A DNA stretch of 59,821 nt from Brachyspira sp949287565 (GTDB lineage Bacteria > Spirochaetota > Brachyspiria > Brachyspirales > Brachyspiraceae). The position numbers and the translations under genes are program-made. Location of the stretch: NCBI RefSeq assembly GCF_036997615.1, contig NZ_JAWLQA010000018.1. One strand, written 5' to 3'. The notes beneath the pieces were generated by a model. It was not told where the DNA came from, did no database searches, and worked only from the letters and a program-made list of their open reading frames with translations. Below are positions 8,686-18,537 of the stretch, one piece after another; position 1 is the stretch's first letter; each line of letters opens with the position of its first letter.

Positions 8686-9465
8686 ATGTATGTAGAAAAT
8701 ATTAAAGGAAGAACTGCATTTGTATCAGGAGCAAGTGCAGGTATTGGTGAAGCTGTAGCTAAAATGCTTGCTTCTAATGGGGTTAATCTTATCTTAGCTG
8801 CAAGAAGATTAGAAAAACTTGAAACTTTAAAAAATGAATTAGAAAAAAATCATAATGTAAAAGTAAAAGTGATAAAATTAGATTTTGCTAAATCTGAAGA
8901 TATAGTAAAGGCTATAAATTCTCTTAGTGATGAGGATAAAAAAATAGATATACTCATAAATAATGCCGGCTTAGCTTTAGGTAAAGACTTATATTATAAT
9001 AATCCTATAGAAGACTCTCTTCAAATGATTAGAGTTAATTGTGAAGGATTAATAGTGTTAACAAGACTTTTACTCCCATATATATTAGAAAGCAAACATG
9101 GACATATAGTAAATCTATCATCTACTGCTGCCGATGAAGCTTATAGCGGAGGTGCAATATACTGTGCAACTAAATCTTTTGTTGAAATGTTCGGCGACAG
9201 TTTAAGAGTAGAATTAATAGACAAGCCTGTGAAAATAACAAATATAAAACCAGGAGCTGTTAATACAGAGTTTTCTACTGTAAGATTCAAAGGAGATAAA
9301 GAAAAAGCTGACAATGTGTACAAAGGATTTAATCCTTTATATGCCGAAGATATAGCCGATAATATAGAGTATGCATTAACTAGAAAAAGTCATGTACAAA
9401 TATCAAGTATGACTATAATGGCGGAGAATCAAGGTAGTGCTACTATAATACATAAAAACAAATAA
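8686..9465 (+). CDS. Short-chain dehydrogenase/reductase (YdfG-like)
   Basis: A classical SDR of 259 residues. The cofactor motif SGASAGIG spans residues 14-21 and NNAG 92-95; the catalytic set is Ser145/146, Tyr159 and Lys163 (IYCATK). Arg-Arg after the second beta strand (AARRLEK) suggests NADP(H) preference, as in YdfG-type 3-hydroxy acid dehydrogenases. AAGGA lies upstream of ATG 8686. It is the first of three closely spaced plus-strand genes (gaps of 20 and 14 bases) with a spirochaete-type unknown protein and a lipid A-type acyltransferase. Substrate unknown. Confidence 0.88.
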   Translation: MYVENIKGRTAFVSGASAGIGEAVAKMLASNGVNLILAARRLEKLETLKNELEKNHNVKVKVIKLDFAKSEDIVKAINSLSDEDKKIDILINNAGLALGKDLYYNNPIEDSLQMIRVNCEGLIVLTRLLLPYILESKHGHIVNLSSTAADEAYSGGAIYCATKSFVEMFGDSLRVELIDKPVKITNIKPGAVNTEFSTVRFKGDKEKADNVYKGFNPLYAEDIADNIEYALTRKSHVQISSMTIMAENQGSATIIHKNK

Positions 9466-9485
9466 TTATTTAGGGAGTTTTATTT

Positions 9486-11501
9486 ATGGGAGATATAGAT
9501 AACACTAGAGATAGATTAAAGTTAGATGAACTTAATAAAGATGCTAGAAAAGATCTATTTAATAAATTTGTAGATGCCGGCGGTGAAGTAGTACCAGATA
9601 AGAAAAAGGATAATAATGTTCTTGTTGGATCATCAAAAAAAGGATCAAACGCGGTAGTTGGAGGAAATAACAGCAGGAGTTCTAAAGGTTCAAGTTCTTC
9701 AAATTCAAAAGGTGATGGTAAGGATAAAAATTCTAAATCTTCTTCTGCTCTAAGTATTCAAAATAAAAAAAGTAACGGATTATTTTTTAATATTAAATTA
9801 TGGTTCAATGCTTTAAGTTCTGGTGTAATCACATTAATGGGCGGAAATGTAAATCCTAAATTTTTAAACTTTATAGACAAAAATGTTATAGCTGCCCTAT
9901 TAGAAATGGACACTTTAATTTTTAATGCTCTAAATCCGAGTGAAGCTTCTGATATAGATGCAAAAGCAAAACATCAAAAAGTAATTTCTCAATTTGCTAA
10001 AACTTTAGATGATTTAGAGTTATTGGAAAGAATAAAAGATCAATATAATGAAGGTGTTTATAAAGACTTTTTAAGACCATATAAAGAATTAAACAGCACT
10101 GTTATGGCTGAAAGTTATGTAAAAGAAATAAAAGCTATGTTCAGACCGCTTTATGTACTTCATGCTTATTATTCAAGAATAAAATTAGCCGGTGAAAAAG
10201 CTATGTTTGCTTATGCAATGGTTGATAATATAAGTAAGGGAATTGTAAACTCAAGAATATCTGCTTTCAAAAGAGCCGTTGATTTGATATATGGAAAGTA
10301 TTATCCTAAACTATTTACTCTTTTACAATATGCATCAAAAGAACCATTAGAAACTATAAATGACTTTAACCGTTATTTAAATATCACTGATGAGGATATA
10401 TTAGGATATTATACTAAATTAAGAAAAGAAAAAGAAAAATTACAAGAAAATAAAATACAGCAAGCAAAAGAAAATATAGGAAAACAAAAAGATAATGAAG
10501 AAGAAAAATTAAGTAAGGTAGAATCTATAGGTGTAAAACTTATAGAAAAATGTGTATCATTCAAAAAATCTGATAACAATATAGAATATGAAGCTGATCC
10601 ATTTTTCATTGTACCTATAAAAGATAAAATATATAGAATCAAAGTATTAATAGACTTTTTAGACAGAGAGTATTCTGCTGTATTTGTTTCTAATAAAGTA
10701 AGATATAATTTAGTTTATGATAATCAAGTAAGAACAGATTATAAAAATGATTTTAATAATATATTCCTATCTTTATCAGATACTAATTCAAGATTAAATG
10801 AATACAGCGAACTTTGCAAAACAATAAACAAAGTAGAAGAAGATAAAACTATGCGTTTTGAACAAAGAGTTTCTATGCTTTCAGATAAAAACGGTCAGCG
10901 TTCTTATTTGGCTAAAAACTTAAGAAACACTTATGTATCAATAATAACACCTTTTAAAAGAAAATTAGATAAATTATTATTAGATAAAGAAGAGAGAGAA
11001 AGAATCATAGAAAATCCTAATGACATATTAACTTTCTCAGCAGAAATAGGAAAAAGTAAAAAAAGAATACAGGGATATAATGTAATGAAAGCATTAACAG
11101 AAGCTTATTATTTTATATCCGGACTTAATTATTTAATAACACAAGGTGAATTATCAGGCGCAGGAATTCTTATAGAAGGTGATAACAATGAAGAATTAGA
11201 TACAAACATTTCTGAAAAACAGGAAACTACTGAAAATAAAGAAGTATCTAATAATACTGTAGAAAATGTCAATGCTGAAAATAATACTGCTGAAGCAAAT
11301 GTTAATGCTGAAAATAATGCAGAAAATGGTGAAAATCAAAATGCTGAAAATTCAGATGATAATGCAACTGATACAAATGAAATTGTACTTGGAAATGATG
11401 GATTTAATGAATCATTAGAAGATGAAGATTTATTTGTAGAGCCTGAATCTGAATCCAAATCCGAATCTGAATTAGAAGACGAGGAAAATTTAAAACAGTA
11501 A
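9486..11501 (+). CDS. Large coiled-coil protein of unknown function (spirochaete type)
   Basis: No enzymatic motif is recognised in this 671-residue protein. The N-terminus (about 1-30) is charged and followed by a Ser/Gly/Lys-rich linker (about 45-100). The middle (about 110-560) is predominantly helical with a charged coiled-coil stretch around LRKEKEKLQENKIQQAKENI. The C-terminal ~100 residues are low complexity: Asn/Glu-rich repeats of NAENN type and an acidic tail. There is no signal peptide. GGGAG precedes ATG 9486. The genes on both sides are within 20 bases, implying one operon with the SDR and acyltransferase. It resembles the long unknown proteins conserved in spirochaetes, but I cannot name a family with certainty. 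Confidence 0.65.
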   Translation: MGDIDNTRDRLKLDELNKDARKDLFNKFVDAGGEVVPDKKKDNNVLVGSSKKGSNAVVGGNNSRSSKGSSSSNSKGDGKDKNSKSSSALSIQNKKSNGLFFNIKLWFNALSSGVITLMGGNVNPKFLNFIDKNVIAALLEMDTLIFNALNPSEASDIDAKAKHQKVISQFAKTLDDLELLERIKDQYNEGVYKDFLRPYKELNSTVMAESYVKEIKAMFRPLYVLHAYYSRIKLAGEKAMFAYAMVDNISKGIVNSRISAFKRAVDLIYGKYYPKLFTLLQYASKEPLETINDFNRYLNITDEDILGYYTKLRKEKEKLQENKIQQAKENIGKQKDNEEEKLSKVESIGVKLIEKCVSFKKSDNNIEYEADPFFIVPIKDKIYRIKVLIDFLDREYSAVFVSNKVRYNLVYDNQVRTDYKNDFNNIFLSLSDTNSRLNEYSELCKTINKVEEDKTMRFEQRVSMLSDKNGQRSYLAKNLRNTYVSIITPFKRKLDKLLLDKEERERIIENPNDILTFSAEIGKSKKRIQGYNVMKALTEAYYFISGLNYLITQGELSGAGILIEGDNNEELDTNISEKQETTENKEVSNNTVENVNAENNTAEANVNAENNAENGENQNAENSDDNATDTNEIVLGNDGFNESLEDEDLFVEPESESKSESELEDEENLKQ

Positions 11502-11515
11502 GTAGAGAGGTTATT

Positions 11516-12448
11516 TTGGCTTATAAATCATCAAAAGTCATAATGCTTGAATATATTCCGCTTCGTATATTGATGGAAATTATGGCATTTATGCCTTATA
11601 TTTTTGTTATATTATTCGCTAAGCTCATAGGTGCTTTAATGTACTATCTTGTACCAAGCGCAAGAAAGGTGGCATTAATTAATTTAAAACAGGCATTTCC
11701 TGAAAAAAGTTTTCATGAAAGGAAAGTAATAGCTAAAAGATCTATGAAATCTATGATGATGACTTTTGCAGAATTTATTAAATCATCAAGAATGTCAGAT
11801 GAACAAATATTAAAGAGAATAAAAATAGAAGGTCAGGACAAGTTTGATGAGGCTATGAACAAGAAGAAAAGAGGAATCATAGCTATTACAGGTCATATAG
11901 GGAATTGGGAATATATAGCTTTTTATTTCGCTATAAAAAAATATAATCCGGGTGTAATATTCAGACCTCTTGATAATCCAAAATTAGATGCCTATATGCG
12001 TTCTTGGAGAGAAAAAAGAGGTATGAAATGTATACCAAAAAAAGGTGATTTAAGAGAAATATTTCATGTTTTAAATAATAATTCTCCTGTTGCTTTTTTA
12101 TGCGATCAAAATTATTTAGATGGGGTTTTTGTTGACTTTTTCGGATATCCCGCTGCTACAGCAGTTGGACCTGTTGCTATAGCTATGAAAACAGGTTCTC
12201 CAATGGCTATACTTTATAGTTTGCCTGATAGATACGGACATCATAAAATCATTATACATGATATAATGTACATAGAAGAAAAAGAAACTAAAGAAGAAAC
12301 TATAAAACATAATGTACAAAGATATACAAAAAAGTTAGAGGAAATAATATCAAAATATCCTGAAAATTGGCTTTGGGTTCATCCTAGATGGAATACAAGA
12401 CCTAATGGAGAACCTGAAATTTTTTACAAACATAATAATTACAAATAG
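11516..12448 (+). CDS. Lipid A biosynthesis-type (LpxL/HtrB family) acyltransferase
   Basis: A membrane-associated acyltransferase of 310 residues. The family's catalytic H-x4-D/E motif is HIGNWE in the ITGHIGNWEY segment; FRPLDNPKLD and a later CDQNYLDGVFVDFFG segment match LpxL/HtrB proteins, which add secondary acyl chains to lipid A precursors. A hydrophobic segment near residues 15-45 anchors it. The start is TTG at 11516 (TTGGCTTAT) with AGAGAGG upstream; the first ATG would delete nine residues. It overlaps nothing but follows the 671-residue gene by 14 bases. Acceptor molecule in this organism is unproven. Confidence 0.87.
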   Translation: MAYKSSKVIMLEYIPLRILMEIMAFMPYIFVILFAKLIGALMYYLVPSARKVALINLKQAFPEKSFHERKVIAKRSMKSMMMTFAEFIKSSRMSDEQILKRIKIEGQDKFDEAMNKKKRGIIAITGHIGNWEYIAFYFAIKKYNPGVIFRPLDNPKLDAYMRSWREKRGMKCIPKKGDLREIFHVLNNNSPVAFLCDQNYLDGVFVDFFGYPAATAVGPVAIAMKTGSPMAILYSLPDRYGHHKIIIHDIMYIEEKETKEETIKHNVQRYTKKLEEIISKYPENWLWVHPRWNTRPNGEPEIFYKHNNYK

Positions 12449-12660
12449 TTTTTTACTTTGTTTTTTTTTCATAGGTTTATATTATATATTAAATGTACTA
12501 AAACGATAATAATTGTCAGAATAACATTATATAAATAATATAAATTTCTTGATTTTATGAAACGATGAGGTAATAATCTTCATATAATATACTCAATTTT
12601 ATTTTTTATTATAATTTTTTATTTAAAAATTAATATTTTTTTACTATAATAAAGTTGTGG

Positions 12661-12687
12661 CAAATTATTAAAATTTTAGTCCGATAA
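12661..12687 (+). promoter_or_regulatory. Sigma-28 (FliA)-like promoter upstream of htrA
   Basis: CAAA (12661-12664), exactly 15 bases, then TCCGATAA (12680-12687) resembles the FliA consensus TAAA-N15-GCCGATAA. It would start transcription about 20 bases before the htrA start codon. A separate TATAAT at 12645-12650 without a good -35 is an alternative sigma-70 signal. Confidence 0.4.
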
Positions 12688-12714
12688 ATACATTAAATTG
12701 GAGGTTATGAGTAT

Positions 12715-14226
12715 ATGGAGCAAAAAAAACGTTCATTTATGTTCTTTTTAAACCTTGGGCTTACATTTACTTTGGTTGGTATAATCATTTCATTTTTCAT
12801 ATTTTCTTATGAAAAAAATTATAAAAAAGACGAGTTCTTGGTTCATGCACAAGCAGCACCTGAAAAAACAGCTTTTACAGGTTCATTAGATGGAGCTTTA
12901 GCTGTTGAAAATGCTATAAGAGATGTAGTTGATAAAAACATGCCTGCTGTAGTTAATATATCTACAGAAATAGAAGCAGGACAAACCGAAGAAGACAGAT
13001 ATGCAGATGAATTCTTTAGATTCTTCTTTGGAGATCAAATGCCTAGACAAAAAAGAAGTCAGAAATCTTTAGGAAGCGGTTTCATAATCAATGAAGAAGG
13101 ATATGTACTTTCTAATTACCATGTTGTGAAAGGTGCTACTAAAATTATGATTACACTTTATGGAGAAGACGGAGAACTTCCTGCACAATTAATAGGATAC
13201 GATGAAGCTTATGATTTAGCATTATTAAAAATAGAAGCAAATAACAGAACTTTTCCTTATGTTGCTTTAGGAGATAGTGATGCTATAGAGCCTGGTGAAT
13301 TTGCTATCGCTATAGGAAACCCTTATGGACTTAACAATACAGTTACTTTCGGTATTGTAAGTGCTAAAGGAAGAAGCGATGTTGGTGCTAATAAATATCA
13401 AAGATATATACAAACTGATGTTGCTATAAACCCTGGTAACTCTGGAGGACCTTTATTCAATATTCATGGTCAAGTTATAGGAATAAATACATTAATATAT
13501 TCTACTTCAGGCGGAAGCATAGGTATAGGATTTGCTACACCTATTAATCTTGCTACTTCAGTAATGACTGACTTAAAAGAAAACGGTAAAGTTACAAGAG
13601 GATATTTAGGAATATATTTACAAGATATTGATGAAAATCTTTCAAGAGGTTTGAATGTTAAGCAAAACAGCGGTGTTTATGTAAGCGAAGTTATACCTGA
13701 TTCACCTGCTGCAAAAGGCGGTTTACAGGATGGAGATATTATAATAGAGTATGATGGTGAAAAAATGACTAAATCAGGAGATTTATTCAATAAAGTAGCC
13801 ACTACTAAAGTAGGAAAAGAAGTTAATGTTAAATATTTAAGAAACGGAAGAGAAAGAAGCACTAAAATTACTATAGAAGCTAGAGTTGAAGATGAAGAAG
13901 TTGTTCCTACAAGACAATCTCAAAATAATTCACAAGGCAGTACTCGTTCTTGGATGGGATTAGATGTTTCTAATATCACTCCTGAAATATCTCAAAGACT
14001 TCAGATAAGAAGCAATGAGAGAGGCGTTGTAGTTCTTAATATGACTCAGAACTCAAAAGCCTATCAATACGGACTTAGACCTGGAGATGTTATCAAAGCT
14101 ATTAATGGCATAACAATATCAAATACTGATGATTATGACAACTTTGTAAAATCTTATGGTAATGATAAGTCCTTTACAATAACTATAAAACGAGCAAGAA
14201 TGACTTATGTTATAATTATAGAATAG
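12715..14226 (+). CDS. HtrA/DegP-type periplasmic serine protease
   Basis: A 503-residue trypsin-like protease with chaperone-like roles in envelope quality control. An N-terminal signal anchor spans about residues 8-31. The catalytic triad is His136 (SNYHVV), Asp167 (YDLALLK) and Ser243 (GNSGGP). Two PDZ domains follow (about 290-385 and 410-500, the first with VYVSEVIPDSPAAKGGLQ). GGAGG lies 10 bases upstream of ATG 12715. The gap before it (12449-12714) holds no gene. A terminator follows at 14250. DegP, DegQ and DegS-type naming cannot be separated here. Confidence 0.95.
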   Translation: MEQKKRSFMFFLNLGLTFTLVGIIISFFIFSYEKNYKKDEFLVHAQAAPEKTAFTGSLDGALAVENAIRDVVDKNMPAVVNISTEIEAGQTEEDRYADEFFRFFFGDQMPRQKRSQKSLGSGFIINEEGYVLSNYHVVKGATKIMITLYGEDGELPAQLIGYDEAYDLALLKIEANNRTFPYVALGDSDAIEPGEFAIAIGNPYGLNNTVTFGIVSAKGRSDVGANKYQRYIQTDVAINPGNSGGPLFNIHGQVIGINTLIYSTSGGSIGIGFATPINLATSVMTDLKENGKVTRGYLGIYLQDIDENLSRGLNVKQNSGVYVSEVIPDSPAAKGGLQDGDIIIEYDGEKMTKSGDLFNKVATTKVGKEVNVKYLRNGRERSTKITIEARVEDEEVVPTRQSQNNSQGSTRSWMGLDVSNITPEISQRLQIRSNERGVVVLNMTQNSKAYQYGLRPGDVIKAINGITISNTDDYDNFVKSYGNDKSFTITIKRARMTYVIIIE

Positions 14227-14249
14227 TGCTTTAATAAAAAGTTAATAGA

Positions 14250-14285
14250 AAGGAATTGCAGGTAAATGCTTGCAATTCTTTTTTT
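14250..14285 (+). terminator. Rho-independent terminator after htrA
   Basis: Perfect stem GAATTGCA (14253-14260) / TGCAATTC (14271-14278), followed by a run of Ts. Confidence 0.9.
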
Positions 14286-14441
14286 ATGTTCAATACTTTA
14301 TATTAATTATGTTAACTATTTTTATATTTTGTACTTGCATTCATAATTGATTTAATATATTATTAATGGAATATATTATTTGACAATAAAAATTTAAATT
14401 TTCATATATATAAATGTTCTTAAAAATAGGAGTAGTTTATC

Positions 14442-17045
14442 ATGACACATTTAGAATTGAGAGAAAAATTTAAAGAGTTTTTTAAAAGTAAAAAGCATGC
14501 TATAGAGAAATCATCATCTCTTATACCAATAGATGACCCTAGCCTATTATTTACAACAGCGGGAATGCTGCAATTCAAACCTTATTATGCTGGTATAAAA
14601 AAAGCACCTTATTCAAGAGTTGCTACTATACAAAAATGTTTTAGACTTTCTGACTTAGAAAATATAGGAAAAACAGCAAGACACCATACATTCTTTGAGA
14701 TGTTCGGTAATTTCTGTTTTATGGGTGATTATTTCAAAAAAGAAGCTATAGAATTTGCTTGGGAATTTTCTACTCAAGTTATTAAACTTCCTATTGAAAG
14801 AATATATGTTTCTATTTATGAAAAAGACGATGATGCTTTCAAAATTTGGAATGAGCATATAGGCGTGCCAAAAGAGAAGATTGTAAGACTTGGAAAGAAA
14901 GATAATTTCTGGGGACCTGCAGGAGATTCAGGAGCTTGCGGACCTTGCAGTGAGCTTTATATTGATATGGGTGAAGAGAAAGGATGCGGAAAACCTGATT
15001 GTTTTGTTGGATGCGATTGCGAAAGATATTTAGAGTTTTGGAATTTAGTATTCAATGAATTTTTCCAAGATACTGAAGGCAATTTATCTCCTCTTCCTAA
15101 TGTTGGTATAGATACAGGAATGGGACTTGAAAGATTATGCTATATTACTCAAGGTGTAGAAAGCAATTATCAAACTGATGTAATGAAGCCTATAGTTGAT
15201 GCTATAGCTAAAAAATTGAATGTTAAATATGATGATAAAAATAAAACTAAAATCAATTTAATAGCAGATCACTTAAGAGCATTAGTATTTGTAATATCTG
15301 AAGGCTGTACTCCTTCTAATGAGGGAAGAGGCTATGTACTTAGAAGACTTTTAAGAAGAGCTTTGAAAACTGCTAACGATTTAGGACATAAAGGTTCTTT
15401 CTTAAATGAAATTACATCATCTGTAGTTAATGTATATAAAGAAATATATGATTATCTTCCTAAAGAAGAAGAAAATGTAAAAAGAATATTAAAAGATGAA
15501 GAAAATAAATTCATAAATACAATATCAGCAGGTATGAATAAACTTTATGCTGTAATGGAAGAAAATAAAGAAAGCAAAGTAATATCAGGTAAAGATGCTT
15601 TCATGCTATTTGATACTTATGGACTTCCTATAGACATAACAGAAGAAGAAGCAGCCGATCATGGATTTACAGTTGATAAAGCTGGATTTGAAGAGGCTAT
15701 GGAAGAACAGAAGAAAAGAAGCAGAGGAGCTGGAGAAGATAAAAGATCAAAATTCGGGTACGTTGAAAATTATGAAACTAAATATGTAGGAGAAGAAACT
15801 GATAATTTAATAAACGGCGTAAATGCAAAAATAGTTGCTGTATATGAAGATAATGCCAAAAAAGATAAAACATCATCTTCAAATGCTGTTATTATCACAG
15901 ATGTATCACCTTTCTATGGAGAAATGGGAGGACAGATTGGAGATAATGGATATATAGAAAACAGCAAAAAAGAAATGATAAAAATTATAGATACTCAAAA
16001 GAAAGAAAATACTATTATACATATAGCAGACTGCAGCAGTCATTCTTTAAGTGTAGGCGAAGAAATAAAATTATTTGTTAATTTCGACAGAAGATGTGCT
16101 ATAAGAAAAAATCATACAGCTACGCATATACTTCAAAAGGTATTAGAGCTTACATTAGGAAGCCATGTTAATCAGGCTGGAAGTTTTGTAAATGATGAAT
16201 ATTTAAGATTCGACTTCACCCACCCTGATTCAATTTCTGAAGATACATTAATAAGTATAGAAAATCAGGTTAATGAGGTTGTATTCAAATCAATGCCTGC
16301 TGTAATAAAATATATGCCTAAAGAAGAGGCTATTGCTTGCGGTGCTAAGGCTTTATTTGGAGAAAAATATCCCGATACTGTAAGAATACTTGATATAGGA
16401 AATGGTTTTTCAGTAGAGCTTTGCGGAGGAAGCCATTTGACAAATACATCAGAAGTTGGTTATTTCCATATAGTGAGTGAAGGTTCTGTGGCTAGCGGAG
16501 TAAGAAGAATAGAGGCTATCACAGGATTAAAAGCTGCTAATGAAGCTAGTAAATTATTCAGCAAAGTGAAAAATTTAGCACATATACTTAATGCTTCAAA
16601 AACAGATGAGCTTACTGTAAGAGCTGAAAGTCTTCAAAATGAAGTAAAAAAACTTCAAAAAGAAATTAAACAGCTTAAAACTTCAGGTGCTTCTGCTGTT
16701 TCATTTATGGATAATTTTGAAGATTTGAAAGGAATTAAATTCTATAATTTAGAGTTTAATGAAGATATTAAAGAAGTTAGACTTTATGCTGATACTATAA
16801 AAGAGAGAGTAAAAGACAGTATTGCTGTAATGATAAGTAAAACTGATTCTTCCAACTCTATACTAGTACAGATAACAGGTAATGCTTTAAAAGAGAAGAA
16901 ATTATCTGCCAATAATATAATAAAAGATATTATTGCTGCTGCTGGAGGACGCGGAGGCGGAAAAGATACTTTTGCTCAAGGCTCTATAGAGAATATAGAA
17001 AAAGCTAAAGAAGAAATTAATAAATTAAAGAGTAAATGGTTATAA
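14442..17045 (+). CDS. alaS: Alanyl-tRNA synthetase
   Basis: Charges tRNA-Ala; a cytosolic class II synthetase with an editing domain. The 867-residue length is normal. Class II motif 1/2 region (TIQKCFRLSDLENIGKTARHHTFFEM) and the late motif GIDTGMGLERL are present. The editing-domain zinc ligands are HTATH and CGGSH, and the C-Ala region ends with GGRGGGKDTFAQG. AGGAG precedes ATG 14442. TTGACA at 14380-14385 could be its -35 box. No T-box element is visible upstream. A HEAT-repeat lipoprotein begins at the 3' end of this gene. Confidence 0.98.
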   Translation: MTHLELREKFKEFFKSKKHAIEKSSSLIPIDDPSLLFTTAGMLQFKPYYAGIKKAPYSRVATIQKCFRLSDLENIGKTARHHTFFEMFGNFCFMGDYFKKEAIEFAWEFSTQVIKLPIERIYVSIYEKDDDAFKIWNEHIGVPKEKIVRLGKKDNFWGPAGDSGACGPCSELYIDMGEEKGCGKPDCFVGCDCERYLEFWNLVFNEFFQDTEGNLSPLPNVGIDTGMGLERLCYITQGVESNYQTDVMKPIVDAIAKKLNVKYDDKNKTKINLIADHLRALVFVISEGCTPSNEGRGYVLRRLLRRALKTANDLGHKGSFLNEITSSVVNVYKEIYDYLPKEEENVKRILKDEENKFINTISAGMNKLYAVMEENKESKVISGKDAFMLFDTYGLPIDITEEEAADHGFTVDKAGFEEAMEEQKKRSRGAGEDKRSKFGYVENYETKYVGEETDNLINGVNAKIVAVYEDNAKKDKTSSSNAVIITDVSPFYGEMGGQIGDNGYIENSKKEMIKIIDTQKKENTIIHIADCSSHSLSVGEEIKLFVNFDRRCAIRKNHTATHILQKVLELTLGSHVNQAGSFVNDEYLRFDFTHPDSISEDTLISIENQVNEVVFKSMPAVIKYMPKEEAIACGAKALFGEKYPDTVRILDIGNGFSVELCGGSHLTNTSEVGYFHIVSEGSVASGVRRIEAITGLKAANEASKLFSKVKNLAHILNASKTDELTVRAESLQNEVKKLQKEIKQLKTSGASAVSFMDNFEDLKGIKFYNLEFNEDIKEVRLYADTIKERVKDSIAVMISKTDSSNSILVQITGNALKEKKLSANNIIKDIIAAAGGRGGGKDTFAQGSIENIEKAKEEINKLKSKWL

Positions 17046-17728
17046 AAAATTTTAATATGAAGAAAAATATTATACTTTTCATATTTGCAGTAAGTTCTAT
17101 GCTTATTATTTCATGCTCTGCAAAAGATGTTACATTAAGAAGAATTGAAGATGTGCATAAAGCAGAGCAGAAACTTGCAAAAAATCCTGATGATGAAGCA
17201 ACTGTATTAGAAGTGCTTAATGCTGCACAAAATGGCGGAAGAGAAGTACGTGCTGAAGCTATATGGGTACTCGGCAAAATAGAGGCTGATATTGCATACA
17301 GTGATTTTCTTCGTGCTAGTGTAGAAGATCCTGATTTTAATGTGAGATGTTTGGCAGTTTTAGGACTTGGAAAATTAGATGCTAATAATCCTGAAGCTAT
17401 TGATAGAATAAAAAGGGCTATATCAGATACTGATTTGCAGGTTCAGATAGAAGGTCTTAAAGTGGCTGGAAGAATGAATGCTAAAACTCTTTTGAATTCT
17501 ATACTCGATAGTTTGTCAAGCAAAAATAAATGGGTTAGAATGGCTGCTGTTGAGGCTTTAAAAGATTATGATGATGCTAGAGTTGACAGATCTTTAAATC
17601 TACTAGCTTCTACAGATAAAGATTATGCTGTAAGATCTACTATCAATCAGGTAATAGAATATAGAAAAAATAAGAAAAATGCAAAAGCTGAAGAAGAAAT
17701 AAAAGAAACGGCATCAGCAGAACAATAA
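17036..17728 (+). CDS. HEAT-repeat lipoprotein
   Basis: A 230-residue predicted lipoprotein: basic n-region, hydrophobic core and lipobox LIISC. The mature protein is built of HEAT/PBS-lyase-type helical repeats (e.g. VRAEAIWVLGKIEA, VRCLAVLGLGKLDA, VRMAAVEALKDYDDA), a scaffold for protein binding. The C-terminus is Lys/Glu-rich. The start at 17036 overlaps the last ten bases of alaS; ATG 17057 gives a tidier signal peptide (MKKNIILF) but has no better ribosome binding site, so the start is uncertain. Co-transcription with alaS and the next two genes is likely. Confidence 0.8.
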   Translation: MVIKNFNMKKNIILFIFAVSSMLIISCSAKDVTLRRIEDVHKAEQKLAKNPDDEATVLEVLNAAQNGGREVRAEAIWVLGKIEADIAYSDFLRASVEDPDFNVRCLAVLGLGKLDANNPEAIDRIKRAISDTDLQVQIEGLKVAGRMNAKTLLNSILDSLSSKNKWVRMAAVEALKDYDDARVDRSLNLLASTDKDYAVRSTINQVIEYRKNKKNAKAEEEIKETASAEQ

Positions 17729-17751
17729 CGTAATAAAGGAAAATATATTGA

Positions 17752-18537
17752 ATGAATAATAAAATCAATTTTCTTTTTATATTTATAATATTGTCTTTAT
17801 TTATTACTGTATCATGTGCATCAAAATATTCTTATGTAAGAGTAGATGATATAATAGATAAAAATAGAACTATTGCGATTGCTTCTTTCACTTTTCCAAA
17901 AAGTATGACTAATGAATATTGGGATAGACTAAAATATTTAAATACTGAGATATATACCGATTTTGTATTGAACAGTTTCATTAGTAATTTTAATTCTCAA
18001 AATGAAATGGTTAAGCTTGTAACTTTGCAGGAAGCTATAGGAAATAAAGAATTTGCTAATCTTCCTCATCACTCTATATTGGGTGCTGATTATGTTGCTG
18101 CAACAGGTACACTTGCAACTAATAGATTAAGCGAAGAAACTTTAGCATTACTTGCTGATAAAGTAGATGGAATAATGTATGCTGAATCTGCTATGTCTTT
18201 TTGGTCTCAAAAAGTTACTATAGACTTTGAGATTTATGATATAGATGGAAATTATTTATGGATAGATACTTTGAATGGGGCTTCTTATTATATAATAGGA
18301 GATACAGGAGCACCTACAAGACAAACTGCCTATGAAATAGTAATAGCTGATGTTATGAAATATCAAAAAAGACATGCTGAAGAATTATATATAGTAATAG
18401 ATCAGGCTATATCAAATGGAGTGAGCGGTTTAAAAGGAAAAGTTCCTTATGCATTCAATACCAATGATATTATATTCACACAAAAAACATTTAGTTTAAC
18501 TAATGAAGATTATGCAAAAAAGGCGGGTATATATTAA
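17752..18537 (+). CDS. Lipoprotein of unknown function
   Basis: A 261-residue protein with signal peptide and lipobox TVSCA. The segment RTIAIASFTFP after residue 40, followed by FVLNSFISNF and VKLVTLQEAIG, resembles outer-membrane-associated lipoproteins of the LpoB/CsgG-like kind, but I cannot assign a family. AAAGGAAA lies upstream. The stop overlaps the start of the next gene (TAATG), indicating translational coupling. Envelope role inferred only. Confidence 0.65.
   Translation: MNNKINFLFIFIILSLFITVSCASKYSYVRVDDIIDKNRTIAIASFTFPKSMTNEYWDRLKYLNTEIYTDFVLNSFISNFNSQNEMVKLVTLQEAIGNKEFANLPHHSILGADYVAATGTLATNRLSEETLALLADKVDGIMYAESAMSFWSQKVTIDFEIYDIDGNYLWIDTLNGASYYIIGDTGAPTRQTAYEIVIADVMKYQKRHAEELYIVIDQAISNGVSGLKGKVPYAFNTNDIIFTQKTFSLTNEDYAKKAGIY

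Noticed and set aside
14227..14441. T-box riboswitch upstream of alaS
   Set aside because: No T-box core sequence or specifier stem recognisable; only a terminator of htrA and a possible -35 box.
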